DNA of 10,792 nt, from positions 1 through 10,792 of the forward strand of contig DNMB01000010.1 of NCBI GenBank assembly GCA_003489485.1, in the 5' to 3' direction. Below the pieces are notes generated by a model. The model ran no database searches and was not told where the DNA came from. It saw nothing but the letters and a program-made list of their open reading frames with translations. A program made the position numbers and the translations under genes. Of this stretch, positions 1 to 7,546 are shown in pieces. How positions within the stretch are numbered: the stretch's first letter is position 1; the number at the start of each line of letters is the position of its first letter. This DNA comes from Chitinophagaceae bacterium. Lineage in GTDB: Bacteria; Bacteroidota; Bacteroidia; Chitinophagales; Chitinophagaceae.

Positions 1-125
1 CCACCCGCGGTGTTTTGATTGATCTCCGTAACGCTCACGTGAAAAGGATGAACAGACGAAAGCGGGTCCGGCTTTGAAAAGACCGGCATCATCCACCACA
101 GAAAAAGCGCCAAGACCGTTTGCAT
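1..125 (-). CDS. DUF6702-like secreted protein, N-terminal fragment (runs off the left edge)
   Basis: Forty-one codons are visible from an ATG at 125-123 down to the edge, with no stop. The first 17 or so residues form a short hydrophobic signal peptide (MQTVLALFLWWMMPVFS). The mature start then contains HPFHVSVTEINQN, which matches the 'HPFYVSVTEIxHN' opening I recall for DUF6702 proteins, small secreted Bacteroidota proteins of unknown function. The reading frame is clean and the signal peptide is plausible, so this is a real gene although it is short in the window. It is divergent from the HupE-like gene, with 73 bases between the two starts. In my recollection DUF6702 genes often lie beside M1 peptidase genes in Bacteroidota, as here. 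The family call rests on the N-terminal motif only; the rest of the protein is outside the window. No function can be assigned. Confidence 0.72.
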   Translation of the reverse strand, partial: MQTVLALFLWWMMPVFSKPDPLSSVHPFHVSVTEINQNTAG

Positions 126-152
126 AATAAATTTTCAGTTCACAAAACTCTG

Positions 153-183
153 CAATATTTTCAAGCTTTACTAGAAAATATTG
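153..183. repeat. Perfect 10-bp inverted repeat in a divergent intergenic gap
   Basis: CAATATTTTC at 153-162 is repeated as its exact reverse complement GAAAATATTG at 174-183, with an 11-base spacer. The arm centres are 21 bases apart, about two helical turns. That spacing would suit a dimeric regulator, or two dimers, on one DNA face. The repeat lies in the gap between the divergent DUF6702-like and HupE-like genes and ends 15 bases before the HupE start. It could therefore be an operator serving both genes, or a leader-RNA hairpin close to the start codon. The arms are AT-rich with only two G/C bases each, so a hairpin would be weak and an operator seems the better guess. The repeat is seen directly; its role is inference. 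Confidence 0.5.
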
Positions 184-198
184 TAGCAACGCGCACCG

Positions 199-780
199 AT
201 GGATACCCTGCTTTTCTACTTTCCCCTAGGTTGGGAGCATATCTTGAGCCTCGACGCCCTCGATCACCAGGCTTTTTTGGCAGCCATGGGGGCCTCATTC
301 TTATTACAAGACTGGAAGCGGCTGCTGGTGGTGGTTACAGCATTTACATTGGGGCATTCCCTGACCCTTGCCCTGAGTGTACTGAATGTGTTTTCGGTGA
401 ACAGTCAATGGGTAGAGCTGCTTATTCCGGTAACCATTTCGCTCACGGCCGTGCAGCATCTGTTGCGTGAGCGCCCAGCGCGAAACAAGACCTTGCTTTT
501 ATACGCGTCTGCCCTTTTCTTTGGCTTTATTCACGGCATGGGATTTGCCAACAACATCCGGTTCATGCTTTCGCAAGATCAATCGCTCGGATGGGGATTG
601 CTGGGCTTTAACCTGGGGCTGGAGGCCGGTCAATTGGTATTTATGGCCTTGTTTTTGCTACTGGCGCAAGCAGTTGTACAGTTTTTACGTTTAGAAAGAC
701 AAAAATGGACCCTATCCGTCGCATTATTTACCTTTGGACTATCGCTATTTATGATATTTCAACGCATTGATCTTTTTTAA
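199..780 (+). CDS. HupE/UreJ-family integral membrane protein
   Basis: A 193-residue, strongly hydrophobic protein with about five or six membrane segments, roughly at residues 24-37, 42-63, 70-88, 98-117, 130-160 and 170-188. Family-like features are the opening GWEHILSLDALDH, the FTLGHSLTL motif (His53 in a membrane helix) and FGFIHGMGFA (His112). HupE and UreJ proteins are linked to nickel or cobalt handling for hydrogenase and urease, but neither enzyme is encoded here. This short Bacteroidota form, next to a zinc peptidase, has no established substrate. The intramembrane histidines would fit metal transport, but that is inference. The ATG at 199 is chosen because the family-typical GW-x-H-I-L segment begins at residue 11. 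The longer plus-strand frame at 120-470 gives a non-membrane, low-quality protein and is a shadow. The gene ends 12 bases before the M1 peptidase, so they are probably cotranscribed. Confidence 0.85.
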   Translation: MDTLLFYFPLGWEHILSLDALDHQAFLAAMGASFLLQDWKRLLVVVTAFTLGHSLTLALSVLNVFSVNSQWVELLIPVTISLTAVQHLLRERPARNKTLLLYASALFFGFIHGMGFANNIRFMLSQDQSLGWGLLGFNLGLEAGQLVFMALFLLLAQAVVQFLRLERQKWTLSVALFTFGLSLFMIFQRIDLF

Positions 781-792
781 AACCGATACAGA

Positions 793-3180
793 ATGAAATC
801 TACTTTGCTCGTTTTGCTGGTGTTGATGACAAGTGCATTGCTTGCCCAGAACATTCAGAACAATCCAAACAGTAATCACGGTAACAAATTTGAACAGCTG
901 GGAACCATCTTTCCCACCCCCAATGAGTACCGCACCGCCAGCGGAGCGCCCGGACCTCGTTATTGGCAGCAACGCTGCGACTACGACATCCGTTGCGAAC
1001 TCGATGAGAAAAATCTTATGCTCAAAGGATCGGAGACCGTTACTTACTTCAATAATTCTCCCGATGTATTGACCTATCTCTGGCTGCAACTCGACGAAAA
1101 CGAGCACAGCTCGGTCAATAATGCCAACTACCAAGACAGCGAGGGCATGAGCCGCCAAATGAGTGTGCAGCAATTAAAACAACTCGAAGAGAACAAAGGC
1201 GACAATGGCTTCGGATTTAACATTCGCAAACTGACCGATGCCACCGGCAAATCACTTCGCTATACCATCAACAAGACCATGATGCGTGTAGAGCTGCCCA
1301 CTCCCCTCAAACCCGGACAGCGCTTTGTCTTTATGCTCAATTGGGATTATCGTATTTCGAACCGTATGACCATAGGGGGTCGCGGCGGATATGAATATTT
1401 TCCAGAAGACGGCAATTATCTCTTTACCATGACGCAGTGGTATCCTCGTCTTTGCGTGTACAGCGACTTTAAAGGATGGCAGAACCAACAGTTCACCGGA
1501 CGGGGCGAATTCGCTCTTACGTTCGGCAACTTTAAAGTGCAAATGACCGTGCCGGCCGACCACGTGGTGCTCTCTACCGGAGAATGTCAGAATTATCCAA
1601 TGGTGCTTTCGCTGGCACAGCAAGCCCGCTGGAAACAAGCGCAGACCAGTAAGGAACCTGTTGAGATCGTAACGCTCGAAGAAGCAAAGGCAGCCGAAAA
1701 AACAAAACTCAGCACCAAAAAGACCTGGATCTACAAGGCCGACAATGTGAGAGATTTTGCATGGACCTCTTCCAGAAAATTCGTCTGGGATGCCATGCCA
1801 ATTGTAGTAGAAGGAAAGAAAGTAATGTGCATGAGCGGATACGGCAAAGAAGCCTACGGACTTTATCGCCCGTACTCTACCAAAGCCGTTGCACACACCA
1901 TCAAGACCTACTCTCAATTTACCATACCCTATCCCTATCCCGTAGCGCAGAGCATCGAGGCCTCTAACGGAATGGAATACCCCATGATCTGCTTCAACTA
2001 TGGCAGAACCGAAAAGGATGGCACGTACAGCGAGAGCATTAAAAACGGAATGCTCGGGGTCATCATCCATGAGGTTGGACACAACTTCTTTCCGATGATC
2101 ATCAACAGCGACGAAAGACAATGGAGCTGGATGGACGAAGGACTGAACACCTTTGTAGAATACCTGGCCGAAGAGCTGTGGGACAACAAATTTCCCAGCA
2201 GAAGAGGACCGGCTGCCTACATTACTGATTACATGAAGCTTCCTAAAGACCAGCTGGAGCCCATCATGACCAATAGCCACAACATCGTGCAATTCGGTCC
2301 CAACGCCTACTCTAAACCCGCTACCGGTCTCAATATTTTGCGCGAGACCATCATGGGTCGCGAATTGTTCGATTACTCTTTTAAGGAATATGCCAGAAGA
2401 TGGGCATTTAAGCATCCCGAGCCGGCCGACCTGTTCCGCACCCTCGAAGATGCGAGTGGTGAGGACCTCGATTGGTTTTGGAGAGGATGGTTCTACAGCA
2501 CGGAAGCATGTGACATTTCGCTCGATACCGTAAAGTATGCCGTTGCCGATACCGGTTCTTCAGCGATCGGCACCGCTCGCAGCACCACCATGCGTCGCAG
2601 CGCCGACAAACCCCTGGTAAATGCCTTCGAGGATATTTCGAAGATCAGAAACCGCACCGACTCCAGCATTGTGTTTGCCACGGATGCCGATACAACGCTT
2701 CGTGATTTTTACTGGCGCTATGCCAGAGGGCTTGAGCCGTACGATACCAGTCGCAGAGAGTTTTCAATGGGCGGAGGCACTCCTGAATCTATGACAGAAG
2801 AAGAGAAAAAGAGATATGCCAATCTGCATCAATACGAACTGACATTCTCGAACAAAGGCGGTCTTGTAATGCCTATCATCATTGAGTGGACCTATAAGGA
2901 TGGCAGCAAAGAAACAGAGAAGATACCTGCGCAAGTGTGGAGACTCAACGAAAAGAAAGTAATCAAGTCGTTTGTAAAGGAAAAAGAGGTTGCCTCCATT
3001 AAACTCGACCCCCTGCGCGAAACGGCCGACATAGACGAGAGCAACAACAGCTGGCGCAACATTCCTGCCCCTTCTCGCTTTACTGTCTTTAAGCAAGGAC
3101 AAACAGGAGGAAGACGCAGTGGCGGAGGACAAGCCGGCAACCCAATGCAAAGGGCACAAGAAGCAAAAAAAGGATTCTAG
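793..3180 (+). CDS. Secreted M1-family zinc metallopeptidase
   Basis: A 795-residue protein with an N-terminal signal peptide (MKSTLLVLLVLMTSALLAQ), so it is exported. The zinc site is intact. HEVGH at residues 426-430 supplies His426 and His430 as ligands and Glu427 as the catalytic base, and Glu449 in WMDEG is the third ligand, exactly 18 residues after the HEXXH motif. The substrate-side motif is GMEYP at 393-397, a variant of the aminopeptidase GxMEN motif usual in this Bacteroidota branch. Tyr506 (AYSKPATGL) is the likely transition-state tyrosine. Residues 20-330 are beta-rich and correspond to the M1 N-terminal domain; 340-580 is the catalytic domain. The last 30 or so residues are a Gly/Arg/Gln-rich low-complexity tail. 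The family removes N-terminal residues from peptides; here the place would be the periplasm or cell surface. The exact substrate is unknown. It sits in a probable operon between the HupE-like gene (12 bases upstream) and the esterase (10 bases downstream). Confidence 0.95.
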   Translation: MKSTLLVLLVLMTSALLAQNIQNNPNSNHGNKFEQLGTIFPTPNEYRTASGAPGPRYWQQRCDYDIRCELDEKNLMLKGSETVTYFNNSPDVLTYLWLQLDENEHSSVNNANYQDSEGMSRQMSVQQLKQLEENKGDNGFGFNIRKLTDATGKSLRYTINKTMMRVELPTPLKPGQRFVFMLNWDYRISNRMTIGGRGGYEYFPEDGNYLFTMTQWYPRLCVYSDFKGWQNQQFTGRGEFALTFGNFKVQMTVPADHVVLSTGECQNYPMVLSLAQQARWKQAQTSKEPVEIVTLEEAKAAEKTKLSTKKTWIYKADNVRDFAWTSSRKFVWDAMPIVVEGKKVMCMSGYGKEAYGLYRPYSTKAVAHTIKTYSQFTIPYPYPVAQSIEASNGMEYPMICFNYGRTEKDGTYSESIKNGMLGVIIHEVGHNFFPMIINSDERQWSWMDEGLNTFVEYLAEELWDNKFPSRRGPAAYITDYMKLPKDQLEPIMTNSHNIVQFGPNAYSKPATGLNILRETIMGRELFDYSFKEYARRWAFKHPEPADLFRTLEDASGEDLDWFWRGWFYSTEACDISLDTVKYAVADTGSSAIGTARSTTMRRSADKPLVNAFEDISKIRNRTDSSIVFATDADTTLRDFYWRYARGLEPYDTSRREFSMGGGTPESMTEEEKKRYANLHQYELTFSNKGGLVMPIIIEWTYKDGSKETEKIPAQVWRLNEKKVIKSFVKEKEVASIKLDPLRETADIDESNNSWRNIPAPSRFTVFKQGQTGGRRSGGGQAGNPMQRAQEAKKGF

Positions 3181-3190
3181 TACGTTGGGG

Positions 3191-4009
3191 ATGATGCGCT
3201 TTGTTTTTCTATGGACGCTGTGGCTGTTAAGTCACAACGCATTTGCTGCCAAAGTCGACACGATATGGGTAGCGAGCGCCTCCATGAAAAAATCGTACCG
3301 CTGCGTAGTGGTCATTCCCGAACTGCAGGAAAAAGAACAAGCAAGACTTCCGGTCACCTACCTATTGCATGGCTATAGCGGCGATTATTCCAATTGGATA
3401 AAAAAAGTTCCGGCCCTTACCCGCTACGCCGATCAATACCGCATGATGATCGTTTGCCCCGACGGGTTGAACAATTGGTATTTCGACAGCCCGGTGGCCG
3501 ACAGCATTCGGTGGGAAACTTACATTGGGCAAGAATTACCTGCCTACATCGATGCGCACTATCCCACCCTTGCGGACAGAAAAGGAAGGGCCATCACGGG
3601 ACTGAGCATGGGCGGGCATGGAGGGCTTTATCTTGGCATAAAACAAACGGAGATATTTGGGGCCTGTGGCAGTATGAGCGGAGGGGTGGACTTACTTCCT
3701 TTTTCCAAGAAGTGGCAACTCGATAAACTGTTGGGCGATCCGGTTACACAAGCGGACAACTGGAGACGCCACTCCGTGATGCAAATGGTAGAAGAGCCCA
3801 TCAAGCAACCACTGGCCATGATCATCGACTGTGGTACAGAAGATTTCTTCTATGCCGTTAACGAGGCCCTTCACCAAAAACTACTCGAAAAGAAGATCGC
3901 GCACGATTATATTATTCGCCCCGGAAAGCACGACTGGAACTACTGGCAACAAGCCCTGCCCTATCAGTTACTTTTTTTCTATCGGTTTTTTTATGGCTCC
4001 CTCGGTTGA
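3191..4009 (+). CDS. Secreted alpha/beta-hydrolase esterase (esterase D / PF00756 type)
   Basis: Counted from the ATG at 3191, the protein has 272 residues and begins with a signal peptide (MMRFVFLWTLWLLSHNAFAA). The ATG at 3194 is equally possible. The longer frame starting at 3119 adds 24 charged residues ahead of the signal peptide and overlaps the M1 gene, so it is rejected. The fold is recognisable from LLHGYSGDYSNW (oxyanion region, residues 58-69), the nucleophile elbow GLSMGG (Ser139), Asp218 in CGTEDFF and His247 in PGKHDWNYW, a complete Ser-Asp-His triad. Relatives include S-formylglutathione hydrolase, acetyl-xylan and feruloyl esterases and mycolyltransferase-like enzymes. The substrate cannot be read from the sequence, but export points to extracellular or periplasmic esters. 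The gene follows the M1 peptidase by 10 bases. Its last 42 bases, including two runs of seven T, overlap the oppositely oriented MORN-protein gene. Confidence 0.9.
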   Translation: MMRFVFLWTLWLLSHNAFAAKVDTIWVASASMKKSYRCVVVIPELQEKEQARLPVTYLLHGYSGDYSNWIKKVPALTRYADQYRMMIVCPDGLNNWYFDSPVADSIRWETYIGQELPAYIDAHYPTLADRKGRAITGLSMGGHGGLYLGIKQTEIFGACGSMSGGVDLLPFSKKWQLDKLLGDPVTQADNWRRHSVMQMVEEPIKQPLAMIIDCGTEDFFYAVNEALHQKLLEKKIAHDYIIRPGKHDWNYWQQALPYQLLFFYRFFYGSLG

Positions 4010-4540
4010 ATCGTCCTCTTGTAACTTGTTCATTACATAGATCTCTTTGGCCAGCAATTTTCCGGAGCGGGGATCGTAATAGGTAAAGACCCCATGACGC
4101 ATCGATAGGCCTTCGTTCTTGACGATCACGTCGGCTATTTTTTTATCAGGGTCCTTTAGGTCAAAGACGGCGACCGTATCGTAAGACTGTTTGGGATCCA
4201 TGGCCCGCCAGTTCTCTTCTCTGACCAGTCCGCCAAAATAGGAGTAGTAAAGCTGTCGGCCGTGCAGCTTGCCCCAGCGGTAATTTTCTTCGGCGATCTT
4301 TACGCCCTCCAGCGAAAAACGCTTCCAAGTTCCTTCTTTGCTATCATCCACAAAATGGCCCTCTTCTTCGTACCCCCTTTCACCACGTAACTCCGGCATC
4401 GATACTACCCAGGGACCCTGTCTTTTACCACCCATATCTACCCGGTTAAGCGTGTCGCCGCGGCGGGTCAGAAAAAAATCTTTCCACTGGGCCGATATGC
4501 TCAGTGAATGCAACAGTAAAATCAATATAAATGCTCGCAT
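3968..4540 (-). CDS. Small exported protein with MORN_2-type repeats
   Basis: A 190-residue protein with a signal peptide (MRAFILILLLHSLSISAQ). The body holds degenerate repeats of the MORN_2 / YwqK 'antitoxin' type, with the pattern G-K-x-x-G-x-W-x-x-[FY]-x-x-x-G-x-x-x-x-E. Examples are GKRQGPWVV, SKEGTWKRFSLEGVKIAEENY, GKLHGRQLYYSYFGGLVREENW and MRHGVFTYYDPRSGKLLAKEIY. Such repeats are common in Bacteroidota exported proteins, where their role is unknown; the 'antitoxin' name in databases is a poor guide. The C-terminus is lysine-rich (AIKKPIEKK) and is encoded inside the 3' end of the esterase gene. The start at 4540 is divergent from the BNR-protein gene, with 44 bases between starts. The frame is open throughout and the signal peptide sits right at the start, so I consider it a real gene. 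No function is claimed. Confidence 0.82.
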   Translation of the reverse strand: MRAFILILLLHSLSISAQWKDFFLTRRGDTLNRVDMGGKRQGPWVVSMPELRGERGYEEEGHFVDDSKEGTWKRFSLEGVKIAEENYRWGKLHGRQLYYSYFGGLVREENWRAMDPKQSYDTVAVFDLKDPDKKIADVIVKNEGLSMRHGVFTYYDPRSGKLLAKEIYVMNKLQEDDSTEGAIKKPIEKK

Positions 4541-4545
4541 TTTAG

Positions 4546-4553
4546 TAAGTTTG
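4546..4553 (+). promoter_or_regulatory. Possible Bacteroidota -7 box for the BNR-protein gene
   Basis: TAAGTTTG fits the Bacteroidota housekeeping -7 consensus TAnnTTTG at all six fixed positions. It lies 31 bases before the ATG at 4585, which gives a short leader. I do not see a TTTG or TTG -33 element about 19-23 bases upstream, so the match is partial. The gap between the two divergent genes is only 44 bases, which limits where a promoter can be. Confidence 0.35.
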
Positions 4554-4584
4554 ATTCATCTGTTTAACCCCGAAAAATCCCGTT

Positions 4585-7125
4585 ATGCAAGTTAAACCTT
4601 CTGCTTTGCTCAGCATGACCCTTAGTCTGTTGATCAGTTTTTTCTCCCTTACTGCCTGGTCGCAGGTCGCACCCACCCCTGGTGCAGACAGAATGCGCTC
4701 GCTCGCACAACGCCAGACCCTTTTTGGAGACAGCTTGCTTAGTGCGGTGTCTTTCAGATCGATCGGACCAACCATTATGAGTGGCCGCGTGGTAGATGTA
4801 GAGGCCAACCCCAATGATCCCACCGAATTCTATGTAGCCTATGCAACCGGTGGTCTTTGGCACACGACCAATAACGGACAGAGCTTTACTCCTATTATGG
4901 ACAGTCTCGATATTCTTTTCTTAGGCGATATCGCCATTAACTGGAATACGAACCCCCGCATCATTTGGGCCGGGACCGGCGAGGCCAACAGCAGCCGCTC
5001 CTCTTATGCGGGCACGGGCATGTATCGATCAAATGACAATGGAAAGACATGGCAATACCTGGGTCTTTCTGAATCGCATCATATAGGAGATATCAAATTA
5101 CACCCCACCGACCCCAACACCGCTTGGGTGGCCGTGCTGGGTCATCTCTACACCGACAATAACGAAAGAGGCGTTTACAAAACGACCGATGGCGGCGCTA
5201 CCTGGAAACAAACACTTTTTGTAAATGCGCAAACAGGCTGTGTTGACCTGGCCCTCGATCCTGCCAACCCCAATCAACTATTAGCGGCCATGTGGCAAAA
5301 GAATCGCAAGGCCTGGAAATTCGAAGAGAGCGGACCCTCCAGTGGTATTTACAAAAGCACCGATGGTGGAAGTAGCTGGCAAAAAACGTCGGGTGAGGGC
5401 AGCGGTTTTCCGCAAGGAAATAAAATTGGTCGCATCGGCCTTTGCTATTTTCCGGGTAACCCGCAGATCGTTTATGCGGTCGTAGATAATAATACCCCAC
5501 TACCAGCCAAGAAATCGGCTACCGATTCATTGTATACCAAGGAGGACCTCCGAAATTTGACCACTGCTCAGTTTGCAGCACTCGACAATAACAAGCTCGA
5601 GAGTTTTTTACGAAAGAATCGTTTTCCCAGACAATACAGCGTAGCCCAGATCAAAGATAAAGTGGCCGCCGGTACACTGGCCCCCTCCGTGCTGTGGGAT
5701 TGGCTCGACAGCGATGACGGTTTTCAGAACAGCGGTATAGCCGGATGCGAAGTATACAGAAGCGATGACGGCGGACGCAATTGGAAAAAAACACACGAAA
5801 AACCCATTGGCATTTTCAACACCTATGGCTACTATTTCGCCAAGATCTATACCTCTTACCAAAATCCCGAGAAGGTATTTATTCTTGGGTTTAGCTCACA
5901 AGTCTCTACCGACGGTGGTAAGACCTTTACCAATATGGACAAGGGTAATGTACATGCCGATCATCATGCCCTTTGGGTCAACCCCAAAAGAGATAGTCAT
6001 ATCATCAACGGAAATGACGGTGGCGTAAATATCAGCTACGATGATGGTAAAAATTGGTTCAAGGCCAATACACCCGCAGTGGGTCAATTCTATGCCGTTA
6101 CCACAGACGATGCCAAACCTTACAATGTATATGGTGGATTGCAAGACAACGGTAGCTGGTGGGGACCTTCCAATCACAAAGAAGATATTGGATGGATCGA
6201 TAATGGCCAATACGCCTACAAAGTAATTAACGGAGGCGATGGCATGCAAGCGCAAGTAGACAGAAGAGATAACAACACCATTTACTCCGGCTGGCAATTC
6301 GGCGCCTATGCCCGCTATCAAAAAGACAAGCCCGGTGTATCGAAAAGTATTCGCCCACAGCACTTGCTTGGCGAAAAGCCCCTGCGATTCAATTGGCAAA
6401 CGCCCATTTTACTAAGCCGTCATAACCAGGATATTTTTTACTACGGAGCCAACCGCCTCTACCGCTCCCTGAACAAGGGAGATAGTCTGGTGTCACTTAC
6501 ACCCGACATGACCAAGGGGGCTGTAGCAGGTAACGTTCCCTATGGTACCATCACGACCGTCGATGAATCGCCCCTTCGCTTCGGTATGTTGTACATAGGG
6601 ACCGACGATGGCAACCTGCATCGCTCCGATGATGGTGGTTATACCTGGACGGCCTTGCACCGAAGCGCCACGTCCGATAAGAGCAAAAGCGCCAAAACCA
6701 CTGCGCCTTTCGCCGGACTCGATACAAAACAACTTTGGGTCAGTCGCATCATTGCCTCGCAGCATAGCGAAAACAGAGTGTACGTTACACTAAATGGATA
6801 CCGCTCCGATAATTTTGAACCCTTTGTATTCGTAAGCGAAGACAAAGGCGTCACCTGGCAACCCATTGCCGGCAACTTACCGCTGGAACCCGTTAACGTA
6901 ATCAGAGAAGATCCCAAGAATCCCGACCTGCTCTATGTAGGAACCGATGGTGGACTCTATGTTAGTTTTGACAGAGGAAAAACCTATAAGGCCTGGCAAA
7001 CCGGTATGCCTCGTTCTGTTCCGGTACACGACCTGGCCATTCAGCAACGAGACAATGAATTGGTGGTGGGAACGCACGGGCGCAGCCTCTATGTAGGAAA
7101 GCTCGATAAGTTGCAAAAGAATTAA
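4585..7125 (+). CDS. Large secreted BNR/Asp-box beta-propeller protein (VPS10/sortilin-like, often annotated 'glycosyl hydrolase')
   Basis: An 846-residue exported protein; the signal peptide covers about residues 1-26, ending at AWSQ. F57-V69 (FRSIGPTIMSGRV) is the opening motif I recall for a large bacterial family of paired BNR propellers related to VPS10/sortilin. Asp-box turns (S-x-D-x-G-x-x-W/F) recur at about residues 147-156 (SNDNGKTW), 198-207 (TTDGGATW), 256-265 (STDGGSSW), 391-400 (SDDGGRNW), 442 (STDGGKTF), 482 (YDDGKNWF), 679-688 (SDDGGYTW), 751-758 (SEDKGVTW) and near 794 (SFDRGKTY). This suggests two propellers. Residues about 305-385 are a charged, helix-like insertion between blades with no Asp-box. 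I see no sortase or T9SS C-terminal sorting domain; the protein ends just after a last propeller strand (GTHGRSLYVG). Enzymatic activity is not established. Ligand binding, or glycan or peptide recognition, is possible. The stop shares TTAA with the aroQ stop. Confidence 0.88.
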   Translation: MQVKPSALLSMTLSLLISFFSLTAWSQVAPTPGADRMRSLAQRQTLFGDSLLSAVSFRSIGPTIMSGRVVDVEANPNDPTEFYVAYATGGLWHTTNNGQSFTPIMDSLDILFLGDIAINWNTNPRIIWAGTGEANSSRSSYAGTGMYRSNDNGKTWQYLGLSESHHIGDIKLHPTDPNTAWVAVLGHLYTDNNERGVYKTTDGGATWKQTLFVNAQTGCVDLALDPANPNQLLAAMWQKNRKAWKFEESGPSSGIYKSTDGGSSWQKTSGEGSGFPQGNKIGRIGLCYFPGNPQIVYAVVDNNTPLPAKKSATDSLYTKEDLRNLTTAQFAALDNNKLESFLRKNRFPRQYSVAQIKDKVAAGTLAPSVLWDWLDSDDGFQNSGIAGCEVYRSDDGGRNWKKTHEKPIGIFNTYGYYFAKIYTSYQNPEKVFILGFSSQVSTDGGKTFTNMDKGNVHADHHALWVNPKRDSHIINGNDGGVNISYDDGKNWFKANTPAVGQFYAVTTDDAKPYNVYGGLQDNGSWWGPSNHKEDIGWIDNGQYAYKVINGGDGMQAQVDRRDNNTIYSGWQFGAYARYQKDKPGVSKSIRPQHLLGEKPLRFNWQTPILLSRHNQDIFYYGANRLYRSLNKGDSLVSLTPDMTKGAVAGNVPYGTITTVDESPLRFGMLYIGTDDGNLHRSDDGGYTWTALHRSATSDKSKSAKTTAPFAGLDTKQLWVSRIIASQHSENRVYVTLNGYRSDNFEPFVFVSEDKGVTWQPIAGNLPLEPVNVIREDPKNPDLLYVGTDGGLYVSFDRGKTYKAWQTGMPRSVPVHDLAIQQRDNELVVGTHGRSLYVGKLDKLQKN

Positions 7126-7544
7126 GCCGTGCGCGTAAGCCACTGCAGCGCGAGCGCATAGCCTTCTAAACCCAGCCCGCAAATAGTGCCTGCAGCCTTG
7201 GGACTTACATAGGAGTGCCTTCTAAACTCTTCGCGGGCGTGCACATTCGAGATATGTACTTCTATGACCGGTGCTTTGATGGCCGCCACCGCATCGCCAA
7301 TGGCGACCGATGTATGCGTATAGCCTCCCGGATTTAATATGATCCCGTCGCAAGCAAAGCCAGCCCTTTGTATTTCGTTGATGAGTTCTCCCTCTACGTT
7401 GCTTTGGTAATAAGTAAGGGTAACATTCGAAAAACGCTCTCGCAATGTCATCAAAAAATCGTCGAACGAGACGGCCCCATATACAGCAGGCTCGCGCTTG
7501 CCGAGCAGATTCAAATTTGGTCCATTGATGATCGCGATGGTCAT
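7122..7544 (-). CDS. aroQ: Type II 3-dehydroquinate dehydratase
   Basis: A 140-residue cytoplasmic enzyme, the usual length for the type II family. It dehydrates 3-dehydroquinate to 3-dehydroshikimate, the third step of the shikimate pathway to aromatic amino acids and folate. The signature is complete. INGPNLNLLGKREPAVYG at 6-23 holds Arg17 and the catalytic Tyr22; NPGGYTHTS at 71-79 binds substrate; EVHISNVHAREEFRRHS at 95-111 holds the general acid His102 and substrate-binding residues. The ATG at 7544-7542 lies two bases after the carA stop, so aroQ is almost certainly cotranscribed with carA and perhaps translated by re-initiation; no clear Shine-Dalgarno is seen. The gene ends convergently with the BNR-protein gene, the two stop codons lying within one TTAA, and there is no room for a terminator between them. 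Confidence 0.97.
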   Translation of the reverse strand: MTIAIINGPNLNLLGKREPAVYGAVSFDDFLMTLRERFSNVTLTYYQSNVEGELINEIQRAGFACDGIILNPGGYTHTSVAIGDAVAAIKAPVIEVHISNVHAREEFRRHSYVSPKAAGTICGLGLEGYALALQWLTRTA

Positions 7545-7546
7545 GC

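Noticed and set aside
120..470. Plus-strand open frame of 116 codons upstream of and overlapping the HupE-like gene
   Set aside because: The product is a Gly/Ala/Pro/Arg-rich out-of-frame translation with no family features, while the 199-780 frame gives a clear HupE-type membrane protein.
199..780. HupE as evidence for a hydrogenase or urease cluster
   Set aside because: No hydrogenase, urease or nickel-insertion gene is visible, and short HupE-like proteins occur in Bacteroidota without them.
1252..2415. Long minus-strand open frame of 387 codons opposite the M1 peptidase
   Set aside because: It is fully antisense to a gene with an intact zinc site, has no recognisable domain or signal peptide, and its open length follows from the codon use of the sense gene.
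3119..3190. Upstream extension of the esterase gene inside the end of the M1 gene
   Set aside because: It would put 24 charged residues before a clear signal peptide; the start at 3191 or 3194 lies just after the M1 stop and fits an operon.
4541..4584. Possible minus-strand promoter for the MORN-protein gene
   Set aside because: The nearest match, TAAACTTG on the minus strand at 4594-4587, has a wrong base in the conserved TTTG and lies in the opposite gene, so it is too weak to annotate.
5896..6399. Minus-strand open frame of 167 codons inside the BNR-protein gene
   Set aside because: It is antisense to conserved Asp-box repeats, with no start context or domain of its own.
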